Assembly: GCA_033675265.1 (NCBI GenBank)
Contig: JAUJYZ010001000.1
Span: 1 to 64,000, forward strand
Source: Actinostola sp. cb2023
Lineage: Eukaryota > Cnidaria > Anthozoa > Actiniaria > Actinostolidae
Reading direction: 5' to 3'
Length of the DNA stretch: 64,000 bases
Shown here: positions 52,799 through 64,000 of the stretch, in pieces
Position numbering within the stretch: the first letter of the stretch is position 1
How the letters are laid out: every line of letters starts with the position of its first letter
The notes under the pieces: generated by a model
What the model was told of the DNA's origin: nothing
The model's input: the letters and a program-made list of their open reading frames with translations, nothing else
Databases searched by the model: none
Translations under genes and position numbers: made by a program

Positions 52799-53031
52799 CT
52801 AACACAACATACAAATAAGACATTATTAGTTGAGCACTGTATTTAGCATGGTTCCATTTAGACTATGCAACATTATTAGTTGAGCACTGTATTTAGCATG
52901 GTTCCATTTAGACTATGCAACATTATTAGTTGAGTACTGTATTTAGCATGGTTCCATTTAGACTATGCAATAATCAGTGCAATTTCACCATCTGTCAAGA
53001 CAAAAGTAGCCGCCTGTCATGCTGTAAAATA

Positions 53032-53467
53032 GAGACCTTTAGATTCGACTACGAGTACGACTACGAGTTTTTCGCCATTACGATTAGTGCACATCCGTAT
53101 AACCGTGACATTGTCACGCTAGCTTGAAAATCTCGTTGTCGTCGTTTCGACTCCGACGAGATTTCTTGCAATACTCGTTGTCTAGAGTACGAGTTTTGAG
53201 TGAGACATTTTGACTAAATATTTCGGTGTTTTAAATCTAGAACACTCAATAACATCTTCTTTAATGATTGTTGTTGTTGTTGTGACAAACAAGAATTAAA
53301 GATCCGTGTTATTTTAGCTAAAATTTGAAGAAAAAGCTGAAGCGGTAAAAAGTCGTTTGGTTGTTTTTGAATCTAAAATTTGAATTTGCGTGAGCATGAT
53401 TATGACAACAAGTTAGCGCACGCGCTCAAAACTTGTAGTCGTACTCGTAGTCGAATCTAAAGGTCTC
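53032..53467. mobile_element. TA-flanked MITE, GAGACCTTTAG family (left arm)
   Basis: A 436-bp element with ends GAGACCTTTAGATTCGACTA and the complement, TA on both sides, and CTACGAGTACGACTACGAG continuing the arms. The mirror copy is 56332-56768. Confidence 0.75.
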
Positions 53468-53676
53468 TAATGTGCCTTTGTGTGTGTCATCACTGAGAAC
53501 CTTATGAAGAGGTTTATACATGTAATAAGGATATCTACATGTAGTCACTTATACAGCATTGTTGACAGAGTATTTTCAGATTATACAGTACAAATGTAAC
53601 TGTGTTTTGTTGGTTGTATTTTAATTTTTAAATGTCATTTTAATTTTTAAATGTACTGGCAGTCGATGGCGACAGA

Positions 53677-54000
53677 TGGACCTTTCCGTAGTTTCCCAGA
53701 ATGCTTCATGATTCTGCGCTCGCAAGCGAGGTCACTCGCAAGCGAGGTCAGGGGTAAAAAATATTTAGAATTGATCGTGTTTTGAGGAAAATATGACTAC
53801 TGTAACAAATCAAGAACAGAATAAAAATATTTTACTTGCTTGAGAATTTGCATCTATCTTTACGCACTTTTAATTTAAAAGTCTAATTTTTTTACTGAAT
53901 TTCTTCATTCTCTCTTAATATTTTCAATCTATTATGTACCCTGACCTCGCTTGCATGCACAGAATCATGAAGCATTCTGGGAAACTACGGAAAGGTCCAT
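53677..54000. mobile_element. TIR element ATGGACCTTTCC (left arm)
   Basis: A 324-bp element with arms ATGGACCTTTCCGTAGTTTC and complement running about 45 bp, then CGCTTGCGAG-type words on both sides. Non-coding. Mirrored at about 55799-56122. Confidence 0.7.
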
Positions 54001-54638
54001 AGTCACTGAAATATCCTAAAACAACATCGATCAAAATGTATTCACTTCTCGATTTTACTTCCATCATCAAATATCATTGTATGTCCATAAATTCACATTT
54101 ACATTTTATCTACATGTACCTTTGTGACTGCTTCATGTTATAATTGTTAGTATCTCTGGCAGCCTATGAAGATTAAAATATTCATTTGTATTAGTATACA
54201 TGTATTGCACGTACATGTACAACATGTATAAGATTAGACATGTCTAGAGATGTTAGACTATACTGTACAAGTACATGTAGATAGGTTTCTTCCTTCGAAA
54301 CAACTTTTTGTACATGAACCTCATCGTCTGCCTCCAAATGTATGAGCAAATGTCTGCCTTCAATGTGCAAGAGTATTCTATTGTAATTCACGAGACCTGA
54401 GTGTTTAATGTACGATGCCCTAAAGTGTGACTGGCTTTAATGTTCTGGCATACTTTTATATCAGAAGGTGATTGGCTAATAACGATGACAGTAGACACAA
54501 TGCAAATATGATTATTATTAAGAGGAGATTTTTTACGAACGCGCGTATTGAGCGCCAAAAACCAATAGCATGGAGAATACGTTTTGTACAAGGCTAAAAC
54601 TGCTTTAGCAAAGAGTTCAAGTTATTTGGGATGGTTTT

Positions 54639-55156
54639 CATCATGACTGAAGATGGCGAGCAGATCTGTCGCAACAGTCTTAAGGTTACGATTAACAATG
54701 GTGTCCTTAATTTAAGAATTACTATTATTATCATGCACCCTCTTAGGCCTCATGCTTCTCCTCCTTTCGAATTCTTCATAACTACATAGTAGACACTTCT
54801 TATTATTATTCTTTGTTTTGCTCAGTTCGTCCTGCACAGAGTGGGTACCACGCACCCGCATTTTATAGGTTGCTTCATTCATATATTTAATAATAATAAT
54901 TTTCTTCATTCATGCTATCTTAATATTAAGAGGGCGGATATTCGGGTTTGAACATCGCGTAATCTCGCGCGAGAGGAGCGCCCAAAAACGAGCCGCTTTT
55001 GAACAGTTTGACTGCCGTCTGGTTCAGGCGGGAAGGTTAACACTCTTAAAATTTTATTTTTTCCCACTCCGGCCCCCACAACTCTTCAAAACCCATGAGA
55101 AATTGGCTGTTTAAAGCTTGTTTTAGCGTTGTACCAAAGCCTCACTTTTACCGGTC
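54639..55156. promoter_or_regulatory. 518-bp unique spacer, candidate bidirectional promoter
   Basis: The only unmirrored sequence between the arms. Its centre is CpG-rich and contains the perfect palindrome TCTCGCGCGAGA at 54963-54974, which resembles the known TCTCGCGAGA core-promoter element. It lies upstream of both CAPS2 copies, which point away from it. Promoter function is inferred. An ATG-led frame starting MTEDGEQICRNSLK at 54643 followed by GTTACG is a weak candidate first exon. Confidence 0.3.
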
Positions 55157-56331
55157 AAAAACCATCCCAAATAACTTGAACTCTTTGCTAAAGCAGTTTT
55201 AGCCTTGTACAAAACGTATTCTCCATGCTATTGGTTTTTTGGCGCTCAATACGCGCGTTCGTAAAAAATCTCCTCTTAATAATAATCATATTTGCATTGT
55301 GTCTACTGTCATCGTTATTAGCCAATCACCTTCTGATATAAAAGTATGCCAGAACATTAAAGCCAGTCACACTTTAGGGCATCGTACATTAAACACTCAG
55401 GTCTCGTGAATTACAATAGAATACTCTTGCACATTGAAGGCAGACATTTGCTCATACATTTGGAGGCAGACGATGAGGTTCATGTACAAAAAGTTGTTTC
55501 GAAGGAAGAAACCTATCTACATGTACTTGTACAGTATAGTCTAACATCTCTAGACATGTCTAATCTTATACATGTTGTACATGTACGTGCAATACATGTA
55601 TACTAATACAAATGAATATTTTAATCTTCATAGGCTGCCAGAGATACTAACAATTATAACATGAAGCAGTCACAAAGGTACATGTAGATAAAATGTAAAT
55701 GTGAATTTATGGACATACAATTGATATTTGATGATGGAAGTAAAATCGAGAAGTGAATACATTTTGATCGATGTTGTTTTAGGATATTTCAGTGACTATG
55801 GACCTTTCCGTAGTTTCCCAGAATGCTTCATGATTCTGTGCATGCAAGCGAGGTCAGGGTACATAATAGATGAAAATATTAAGAGAGAATGAAGAAATTC
55901 AGTAAAAAAATTAGACTTTTAAATTAAAAGTGCGTAAAGATAGATGCAAATTCTCAAGCAAGTAAAATATTTTTATTCTGTTCTTGATTTGTTACAGTAG
56001 TCATATTTTCCTCAAAACACGATCAATTCTAAATATTTTTTTACCCCTGACCTCGCTTGCGAGTGACCTCGCTTGCGAGCGCAGAATCATGAAGCATTCT
56101 GGGAAACTACGGAAAGGTCCATCTGTCGCCATCGACTGCCAGTACATTTAAAAATTAAAAATGACATTTAAAAATTAAAATACAACCAACAAAACACAGT
56201 TACATTTGTACTGTATAATCTGAAAATACTCTGTCAACAATGCTGTATAAGTGACTACATGTAGATATCCTTATTACATGTATAAACCTCTTCATAAGGT
56301 TCTCAGTGATGACACACACAAAGGCACATTA

Positions 56332-56768
56332 GAGACCTTTAGATTCGACTACGAGTACGACTACAAGTTTTGAGCGCGTGCGCTAACTTGTTGTCATAAT
56401 CATGCTCACGCAAATTCAAATTTTAGATTCAAAAACAACCAAACGACTTTTTACCGCTTCAGCTTTTTCTTCAAATTTTAGCTAAAATAACACGGATCTT
56501 TAATTCTTGTTTGTCACAACAACAACAACAATCATTAAAGAAGATGTTATTGAGTGTTCTAGATTTAAAACACCGAAATATTTAGTCAAAATGTCTCACT
56601 CAAAACTCGTACTCTAGACAACGAGTATTGCAAGAAATCTCGTCGGAGTCGAAACGACGACAACGAGATTTTTCAAGCTAGCGTGACAATGTCACGGTTT
56701 ATACGGATGTGCACTAATCGTAATGGCGAAAACTCGTAGTCGTACTCGTAGTCGAATCTAAAGGTCTC
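56332..56768. mobile_element. TA-flanked MITE, GAGACCTTTAG family (right arm)
   Basis: Mirror of 53032-53467 with one or two indels (for example GGCGAAAACTCG with four A instead of five). Confidence 0.75.
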
Positions 56769-57736
56769 TATTTTACAGCATGACAGGCGGCTACTTTTGT
56801 CTTGACAGATGGTGAAATTGCACTGATTATTGCATAGTCTAAATGGAACCATGCTAAATACAGTACTCAACTAATAATGTTGCATAGTCTAAATGGAACC
56901 ATGCTAAATACAGTGCTCAACTAATAATGTTGCATAGTCTAAATGGAACCATGCTAAATACAGTGCTCAACTAATAATGTCTTATTTGTATGTTGTGTTA
57001 GTGATCCCTTTAGTGGGACCCATGATAAATCATGGAGTACAGAACCGAAAAATGAAACACCAGTACATGAAACAGAGAGCAAGAGATGAGCAGGTAATGG
57101 AAGGGAAATACGGGCACCAGTGTCCCCTGTAGGTGTGAGAACTGGTCCTATCGAGTCCCTTTGGGGCACTAGTAATGCATTACAAACATCGCAAGACTAT
57201 TTGACTCTCCTCGCCCCTTCGGGGATCTTCTCCAGAGGGTTACTGCAATCAGGGAAGTGGTTTGCACAAAATAGGCACAGGAAATTTTGTTGTTGTTGGT
57301 TTTTTTTGGGGGGGGGGGGAGGGGGAGGGGGGGGGTAGTTTTACCTATGGGGAGTTTTTTTTTTTTAACTTGTGTCATACTTTATTTTAATTATGGCTTC
57401 ATACTCACCTCGGTGTCACGTTTTGATTGGGATACTAACTGGGATCCCTGCAAGACCTATAGGTGATCTTATGATCAAAAATTAAATTCTCCTTCAGTTT
57501 CCTTGTTTTTCAAATGAGAATGAATTTGGATTTTGATCACCATTCATTCACACTGTTCTTGAAGAACCACTTCAATAACTTTATTGCAATCAGAACTTTA
57601 CTAACATGACAATGTGACTGCGTGATGCAGTTCGTATGTCATTACAGAAGCAATTCCTAGTTCCGCGAGGCTTGGGAGCAAATGTTCGGTTAAAATCAGC
57701 GTCTTTGGGTAATATGAACTCCACGCTACTGTAGTT

Positions 57737-57808
57737 GCCTCGGTAGCTCAGTGGGTAGAGCACCTGTCATGAAATCGGGGTGTCGTAGGTTCGAATCCCA
57801 CTCGAGGT
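57737..57808 (+). repeat. tRNA-like head of a SINE (right arm)
   Basis: Mirror of 51988-52059, identical over the 72 nt. Same non-canonical anticodon arm. Confidence 0.6.
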
Positions 57809-59363
57809 GTCTGATTTTTTACGAAGATTTTGTTCTGTCTATTCCTCAAATTAGTTTCCATTTCTATACTTACATTATCGTAGTTCTCTATAAATCAGTA
57901 ATCAGAGTATTTATTGGTTGTATTAATTAATTAATTATTTATTTATTGTATTTTGTACTACCTACAGGAAAAAACTATACGGAGATAAGAAAAAAGATTA
58001 TGTTGTGGAAACCGTATTGGTTGATCAATTGTCCAGGTATAGAGTATACTACGTAATACTTATAATGTGCTGATATAAGAATCATTGCCTGGGATCACTC
58101 CCTGGCCCATGTGATCTCATGGTGTCCTTTGGCAAAACACTAAATACTTTCACATTGCCTCACTCTGACAACCCAAGTGTACATGTTGTATGAACATGGT
58201 ACTGGTAAATGGTTAAAGTCAAATCTAACTACACCACTATCATAGACCTTATGCAATACTCGATTTCTGTACTTTGCATAAATTTGCAAAAACTGAAAGA
58301 ATAACGAATTAAGTAAAGGTAAATCAATAGATTGAAAGACCATCGACAGTTTAGTAATTACCCCAAAAGTGCATTAATAAAAATGAAACTATCATCAAGT
58401 AATAAGCGTTTGAAAGGTGCAAAATACATGGAAACGAGGCATCTAGGGCTAAAGTCCGGTTTCTGGTACAAATCTTTGTAATTTCAAATCACTATAACTT
58501 GTCAAGATTGCATAGTACAGCCCTAAAATTTGGTATGTTCATTATTGAAAACCCTCTCTTCAAAGAGATGGTCAGATATTGCTGTAATATATTCCCAATA
58601 ACAAAGGAAATCAGATTTTACAATTCTACCATTAATGCATAAGGTCTATTAAAGAGGACACTTTAAGGTCTTTTTGGTGTCCGTAATACTAATAACGAGA
58701 GTATATCGAGAGTTATATAATTTCAGTTATATCAGACTTTAGCCACTCTCAAATAATTGGACTCCATAATAGGGGTTGTCTGCAATAACTACACCATACT
58801 GTACAATGTAGATGTCCGCAATGCAAGACTGTTAATGTGGGGTACATGTAGATGTATGTGTACCCTATGATGCATCCTGTCCAGTGGGTGCATGTAACTA
58901 GCAATATTGTACCCAACGTTGTAACCATGTTTCCATACCTAGCACTTTACTAATGGTGTTGCTTGATGTTTACATTTTTGTTGCTGCAGAGCTGCGATAT
59001 CAGATCCTGAAGCTGTAAGTCCTGAGAACTACGCTGTCAATCTTGGAGCAAAGGAAAGAAAAAAGATGGAATTCTACAACACAAGGTTTATGCCAATCTC
59101 TATTGTTATTAGAGTTGTATGAGTGGCAAATAGTTCCAGTATAGATCATGCAGTGCAGTGACCATCTTGTGTGGTGAATGTGCTGTGCCGAAACATGCTA
59201 ATTAGTTGAGCAATGATTTTGTGCACTGTGATTGGTTGATTAGATGTCTTCCATATTCCATACTACAACTCTGTGCTGTAGGTTTCCCACTCATATACAC
59301 CTATTCCAAATATTGTTGTCCGGGCCACGACCGACCGACACAAAAGCCTGTATCACAAAGACG

Positions 59364-60575
59364 TTGTTTGATTGTTGTTGTTTGATTGTTGTTTGATTGT
59401 TGTTGTTTGATTTATTTTATTTATTTATTTATTTATTTAATGATTGTTGTTGTTGTTGTGATTGTTGTTGTTTGATTGTTGTTGTTTTTGTTGTTTGATT
59501 GTTGTTGTTGTTTGATTTGTTGTTGTTTTATTTGATTGTTGTTTGATTGTTGTTGTTTGATTGTTGTTGTTGTTGTTTTGTTGTTTGATTGTTTGTTGTT
59601 TGATTGTTGTTGTTTGATTTATTTGATTGTTTTATTTGTTTGATTGTTGTTTGATTGTTGTTGATTTGTTGTTGTTTGATTGTTGTTGTTTGATTGTTGT
59701 TGTTGTTTGATTGTTGTTGTTTGATTGTTTATTTGATTTATGTTGTTTTTGTTTGTTTGATTGTTGTTGTTGTTGTTGTTGTTTGATTGTTGTTGTTGTT
59801 GTTGTTTGATTGTTGTTGTTTGATTGTTGTTGTTTTTATTTATTGTTTTATTTAATGATTGTTGTTGATTGTTGTTGTTTGATTGTTGTTGTTTGATTGT
59901 TGTTTGATTGTTGTTGTTTGATTGTTGTGTTTTTTATTTATTTTGTTGTTTATTGTAATGATTGTTGTTGTTGTTGTTTGATTGTTGTTGTTTGATTGTT
60001 GTTGTTTGATTGTTGTTGTTTGATTTATTTTATTTATTTATTTATTTATTTAATGATTGTTGTTGTTGTTGTTTGATTGTTGTTGTTGTTGTTGATTGTT
60101 GTTGTTTGATTGTTGTTGTTTGTTTGTTGTTTGATTGTTGTTGTTGTTGTTGATTGTTGTTGTTGTTGTTGATTGTTGTTGTTGTTTGATTGTTGTTTGA
60201 TTGTTGTTGTTTGATTGTTGTTTTTGATTGTTGTTGTTGTTGTTTGATTGTTGTTGTTTGATTGTTGTTGTTGTTTGTTTGATTGTTGTTGTTGTTTGAT
60301 TGTTGTTGTTTGATTGTTGTTGTTTTGTTTGTTGTTGTTGTTTGATTGTTGTTGTTTGATTGTTGTTGTTTGATGTTGTTTGTTGTTTGTTGTTGTTGTT
60401 TGATTGTGTTGTTGTTGTTTGATTTGTTGTTGTTTGATTGTTGTTTGATGTGTTGTTGTTGTTGTTGATTGTTGTTTGTTGTTGTTTGATTGTTGTTGTT
60501 TGATTTATTTTTATTTATTTATTTATTTATTTAATGATTGTTGTTGTTGTTGTTTGATTGTTGTTGTTGTTGTTG
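59364..60575 (-). repeat. TTGTTG/TTTGATTG array (right arm)
   Basis: Counterpart of the CAA array at 49131-50422. It is about 80 bp shorter and its TTTATT blocks are in different positions, the largest difference seen between the arms. Confidence 0.9.
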
Positions 60576-61453
60576 TGGATATTTTCAGAGCTGTGCAATC
60601 ACCAGGGAAGTCAGAGAATCTTCTTGCTAAAAGAGTACGCTTTGGCGCAAGGCTTGTAACTAAGGATGGCCATGATATCCACAGAGAATTAAATGGGTTT
60701 TACTTCCTGGCTGATAATACATTGACTGTCTATGAATTTAGACAGTTTGGAACAAGGTATATATACTATCTTACTCGCTCTACCGCAGGAAGCTAATCTA
60801 AATACATTCTCACACATGAGAATAATAGCCTTAGTAGAATGAGGTGGGCTTCCTGTGGTTCTCTTTGTCTCACAATATTTTTCTAGATAACTTTGTGCAA
60901 ATATCCTACTCTGAACAAGGCTGCAGCTGTTTGTTGTTGATAGTTTGCTGCCATATTGAAATTTTCCTATGAGTGAGCCCTGTAGGGGCGAGCCGAGCCC
61001 GATAGTCTTCCGATGTTAGTAATGCACAACAAGCCCCGAAGGGACTAGATCGGACCGGTTCTCACCTCCAACTGGGATCGCTGGTGCCTGCGTTTCCCAT
61101 TTTCAGTTTAGAACTGCAATAACAATATGGTGGTTAATAGACAACAAACAGCAATCAAAATCGACAACAAACAGCAGTCTGCCATGCTCTGTTGCTCTGA
61201 ATGGCAGACCTTCCATTTAGGTACTGTAATTGCATATTTGAATAATTTGCATCTATATGCTATAGGTCCTCAGCTTTGCCATTTATACAGCGAGGGTCTT
61301 ACCGTCATATTTATGGACAGAGAAAAGGACACCACTACAGTTTACAGGACATTGCAGTGGTGAGTAAACAGTATGTACAAGCAATGGTGATACATACATG
61401 TATATTATTATCACGTATGAGTTATGGGGATGTCATGACATTGGGACAATTTT

Positions 61454-61525
61454 TAGCCTGAGAAAACAACCGTCCTTTTAGTGACCCTGGGGAGTGAGCG
61501 AAAGGATTGCTGTTTTCTCAGGCTA
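61454..61525. repeat. Short hairpin MITE (TAGCCTGA family), right arm
   Basis: Mirror of 48184-48255. Confidence 0.6.
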
Positions 61526-61999
61526 GACAATTTTGGGATCATTCACTCACTCACTCGGCTGCTTGCTTTTATTATGTTGCTGCTGAAGTACATTGCAGGC
61601 TTACAACTTTGGGGGGGGGGGGGGGGGGGGGGGAGGTGGTTATCCATGACAGTTGGCCAACGGGTGCATTTAGACAGTCTGCATGTTTTTGAAAATACTT
61701 TGTGTGTACGCCAAATCACGGATACGGACACAGTGTCTTTATAATTTTATAATATTATCATGTAGGGCAGCAACCTATCTTTCACAACAGCAAGTCAAAA
61801 CTCATTACCACAGAGTGTCAGTGTGAAGCCAGTTGTAACTCTACGGATTACTGACTTAGATGAAGAAGCAAAGGAGCGTCTTCTGTAAGTTCCATGGAAT
61901 TAGGACTAATAGAAACCTAGAAGTAAAGCAGTATTTTATATATTTATGATGTCAGGATTGAGCATTTACACTATTTTGGTTTCCCTTTGCTAATAATGC

Positions 62000-62455
62000 T
62001 CTCATTCATTCATTCATTCATTCATTCATTTTTGTTCATTCATTTGTTCATTCATTTGTTCATTCATTTGTTCATTCATTTGTTCATTCATGTGTTCATT
62101 CATTCATTTGTTCATTCATTTGTTCATTCATGTGTTCATTCATTCATTTGTTCATTCATTTGTTCATTCATTTGTTCATTCATTTGTTCATTCATTTGTT
62201 CATTCATTTGTTCATTCATTTCTCCCCATTCATTTGTTCCATTCATTTGTTCATTCATTTGTTCATTCATTTGTTCATTCATTTGTTCATTCATTTGTTC
62301 ATTCATTTGTTCATTCATGTGTTCATTCATTTGTTCATTCATGTGTTCATTCATGTGTTCATTCATGTGTTCATTCATTTGTTCATTCATTTGTTCATTC
62401 ATTTGTTCATACGTTTGTTCATTCATTGTTCATTCATTCATTTGTTCATTCATTT
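62000..62455 (-). repeat. 12-bp minisatellite (right arm)
   Basis: ATTTGTTCATTC units, mirror of 47211-47703, with slightly fewer copies and small rearrangements next to the exon 7 splice site. Confidence 0.9.
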
Positions 62456-62639
62456 GTTCTTTCTTTTCATCTTTGTTATGATGGCTGTCATCTGTTCATT
62501 CACGTAGACAATTAGTGATAAACTCAATGAACCATCAACAGAACAAGAGCAAAAAGAGAGAAGAATGTTAGAAAGTATTCAAGGTAATCAAGAAGTGCTC
62601 ATTTAGTACTTCCATCCTTTTTACTTCATTCATCCTTTC

Positions 62640-64000
62640 ATTACATTCTGTTCATTCTATACTCTTCCCTTCCCTTCCATTCTCTTTCTTCCCTTATCTA
62701 CCCTTCCATTACATTCTCTTCTCTTCTATACTCTTCCCTTCCCTTCCATTCCTTTCTTCCCTTATCTACCCTTCCATTACATTCTCTTCTCTTCTATACT
62801 CTTCCCTTCCCTTCCATTCTCTTTCTTCCCTTATCTTCCCTTCCATTACATTCTCTTCTCTTCTATACTCTTCCCTTCCTTCCATTCTCTTTCTTCCCTT
62901 ATCTACCCTTCCATTACATTCTCTTCTCTTCTATACTCTTCCCTTCCCTTCCATTCTCTTTCTTCCCTTATCTACCCTTCCATTACATTCTCTTCTCTTC
63001 TATACTCTTCCCTTCCCTTCCATTCTCTTTCTTCCCTTATCTACCCTTCCATTACATTCTCTTCTCTTCTATACTCTTCCCTTCCCTTCCATTCTCTTTC
63101 TTCCCTTATCTACCCTTCCATTACATTCTCTTCTCTTCTATACTCTTCCCTTCCCTTCCATTCTCTTTCTTCCCTTATCTTCCCTTCCATTACATTCTCT
63201 TCTCTTCTATACTCTTCCCTTCCTTCCATTCTCTTTCTTCCCTTATCTACCCTTCCATTACATTCTCTTCTCTTCTATACTCTTCCCTTCCCTTCCATTC
63301 TCTTTCTTCCCTTATCTACCCTTCCATTACATTCTCTTCTCTTCTATACTCTTCCCTTCCCTTCCATTCTCTTTCTTCCCTTATCTACCCTTCCATTACA
63401 TTCTCTTCTCTTCTATACTCTTCCCTTCCCTTCCATTCTCTTTCTTCCCTTATCTACCCTTCCATTACATTCTCTTCTCTTCTATACTCTTCCCTTCCCT
63501 TCCATTCTCTTTCTTCCCTTATCTACCCTTCCATTACATTCTCTTCTCTTCTATACTCTTCCCTTCCCTTCCATTCTCTTTCTTCCCTTATCTACCCTTC
63601 CATTACATTCTCTTCTCTTCTATACTCTTCCCTTCCCTTCCATTGTCTTTCTTCCCTTATCTACCCTTCCATTACATTCTCTTCTCTTCTATACTCTTCC
63701 CTTCCCTTCCATTCTCTTTCTTCCCTTATCTTCCCTTCCATTACATTCTCTTCTCTTCTATACTCTTCCCTTCCCTTCCATTGTCTTTCTTCCCTTATCT
63801 ACCCTTCCATTACATTCTCTTCTCTTCTATACTCTTCCCTTCCCTTCCATTGTCTTTCTTCCCTTATCTACCCTTCCATTACATTCTCTTCTCTTCTATA
63901 CTCTTCCCTTCCCTTCCATTCTCTTTCTTCCCTTATCTTCCCTTCCATTACATTCTCTTCTCTTCTATACTCTTCCCTTCCCTTCCATTGTCTTTCTTCC
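62640..64000 (-). repeat. 69-bp satellite (right arm, truncated by window)
   Basis: About 19-20 inverted copies of the 69-bp unit, with the same GGGTAG/GGGAAG and GAGAATGG/GACAATGG variants as the left array. Confidence 0.95.

Larger units (their letters stand above)
47042..54638 (+). repeat. Left arm of giant palindrome
   Basis: Nearly identical to the inverse of 55157-62620: same CAPS2 exons, tRNA-like head, MITEs, minisatellites and hairpins in mirrored order. Differences visible by eye are mostly single-base indels in A/T/C runs plus length changes in the CAA array. The 69-bp satellite outside 47042 is also mirrored beyond 62640, so the true arm is longer than 8.8 kb. Confidence 0.9.
57002..62583 (+). 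pseudogene. CAPS2: Mirror copy of CAPS2-like exons 1-7
   Basis: Exons 57002-57093, 57968-58036, 58990-59085, 60589-60756, 61266-61359, 61766-61884 and 62508-62583, same splice sites as the left arm. Compared with phase-consistent lengths, the first (92 instead of 91 nt, AATGAAACAC) and second (69 instead of 68, six A instead of five) have an extra A, and the seventh lacks one (76 instead of 77). The third exon is in frame here but broken in the left arm. As written the gene is frameshifted. Since each arm is broken at different homopolymers, consensus errors in one real gene are a strong alternative to true pseudogenisation. EF-hand exons would lie beyond the window. Confidence 0.6.
55157..64000 (-). 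repeat. Right arm of giant palindrome
   Basis: Inverse copy of the left arm, continuing into the 69-bp satellite from about 62640 and cut by the window end. The mirrored elements are the ATGGACC element (about 55799-56122), the GAGACC MITE (56332-56768), CAPS2 exons, the tRNA-like head (57737-57808), the CAA array, the TAGCCTGA hairpin and the GAATGAACAAAT minisatellite. Confidence 0.9.

Noticed and set aside
54643..54684. Possible CAPS2 first exon MTEDGEQICRNSLK
   Set aside because: Short, only a weak GT donor, phase does not directly join exon 1, and it reads toward the right-arm copy only.

Overview
The window looks like nuclear DNA from a metazoan, most likely a marine invertebrate. The genes are intron-rich with GT/AG splice sites, the background is AT-rich with many TACATGTA-type words, and the sequence is crowded with DNA transposons, MITEs and satellites. 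There are no operons, Shine-Dalgarno sites or CRISPR arrays. I cannot name the species from sequence alone.

Region 1-17 kb has few genes and many small elements: two copies of one TA-flanked MITE (1.04 and 6.55 kb), two Helentron/HINE-like elements sharing a 5' hairpin and a 3' stem-loop (2.4-3.0 and 9.6-10.5 kb), a palindromic tRNA-derived element with a 12-bp direct repeat (6.93-7.10 kb), a 1-kb palindromic GGGATCCCTGTGG block (7.6-8.6 kb), a 2.37-kb terminal-inverted-repeat element (9.0-11.4 kb), a TTAA-flanked MITE (12.4-13.1 kb) and several short hairpins. The only plausible host gene here is a small intronless ORF at 13,262-13,732, predicted to be N-myristoylated and cysteine-rich.

Region 17-27.7 kb holds an 88-bp satellite. 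A TA-flanked ~680-bp element sits in it and has been amplified with it. A 7,426-bp transposon (17,774-25,199) is inserted in one copy of that element. It has ~970-bp nearly identical terminal inverted repeats and a TTAA duplication, and the neighbouring satellite copy preserves the empty site. It carries one six-exon gene on the minus strand whose splice phases all close to an uninterrupted 1,168-residue protein with Cys-rich zinc-binding segments, an RNase H-like transposase-type core and a C2HC finger. I consider this the best candidate for a little-described, recently active system.

Region 27.7-52.8 kb is a calcyphosin-2 (CAPS2)-like gene on the minus strand. Twelve exons can be followed with matching phases to the stop codon: a DM10-like N-terminal half in 47.1-52.8 kb and a four-EF-hand C-terminal half in 27.7-32.9 kb. 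One ~14.2-kb intron between them consists almost entirely of satellite: a 25-bp unit with ~966-bp higher-order structure, then roughly 157 copies of a 69-bp unit. The repeat strand is purine-rich throughout, so the CAPS2 transcript would be pyrimidine-rich.

Region 47-64 kb is a giant palindrome. The left arm ends at about 54,638, a 518-bp CpG-rich spacer follows, and the right arm runs from about 55,157 past the window end. It mirrors seven CAPS2 exons and the satellite. Arm differences visible in exons are single-base homopolymer indels that break different exons in each arm. This could be a real head-to-head duplication or an assembly fold-back, and raw reads are needed to decide.
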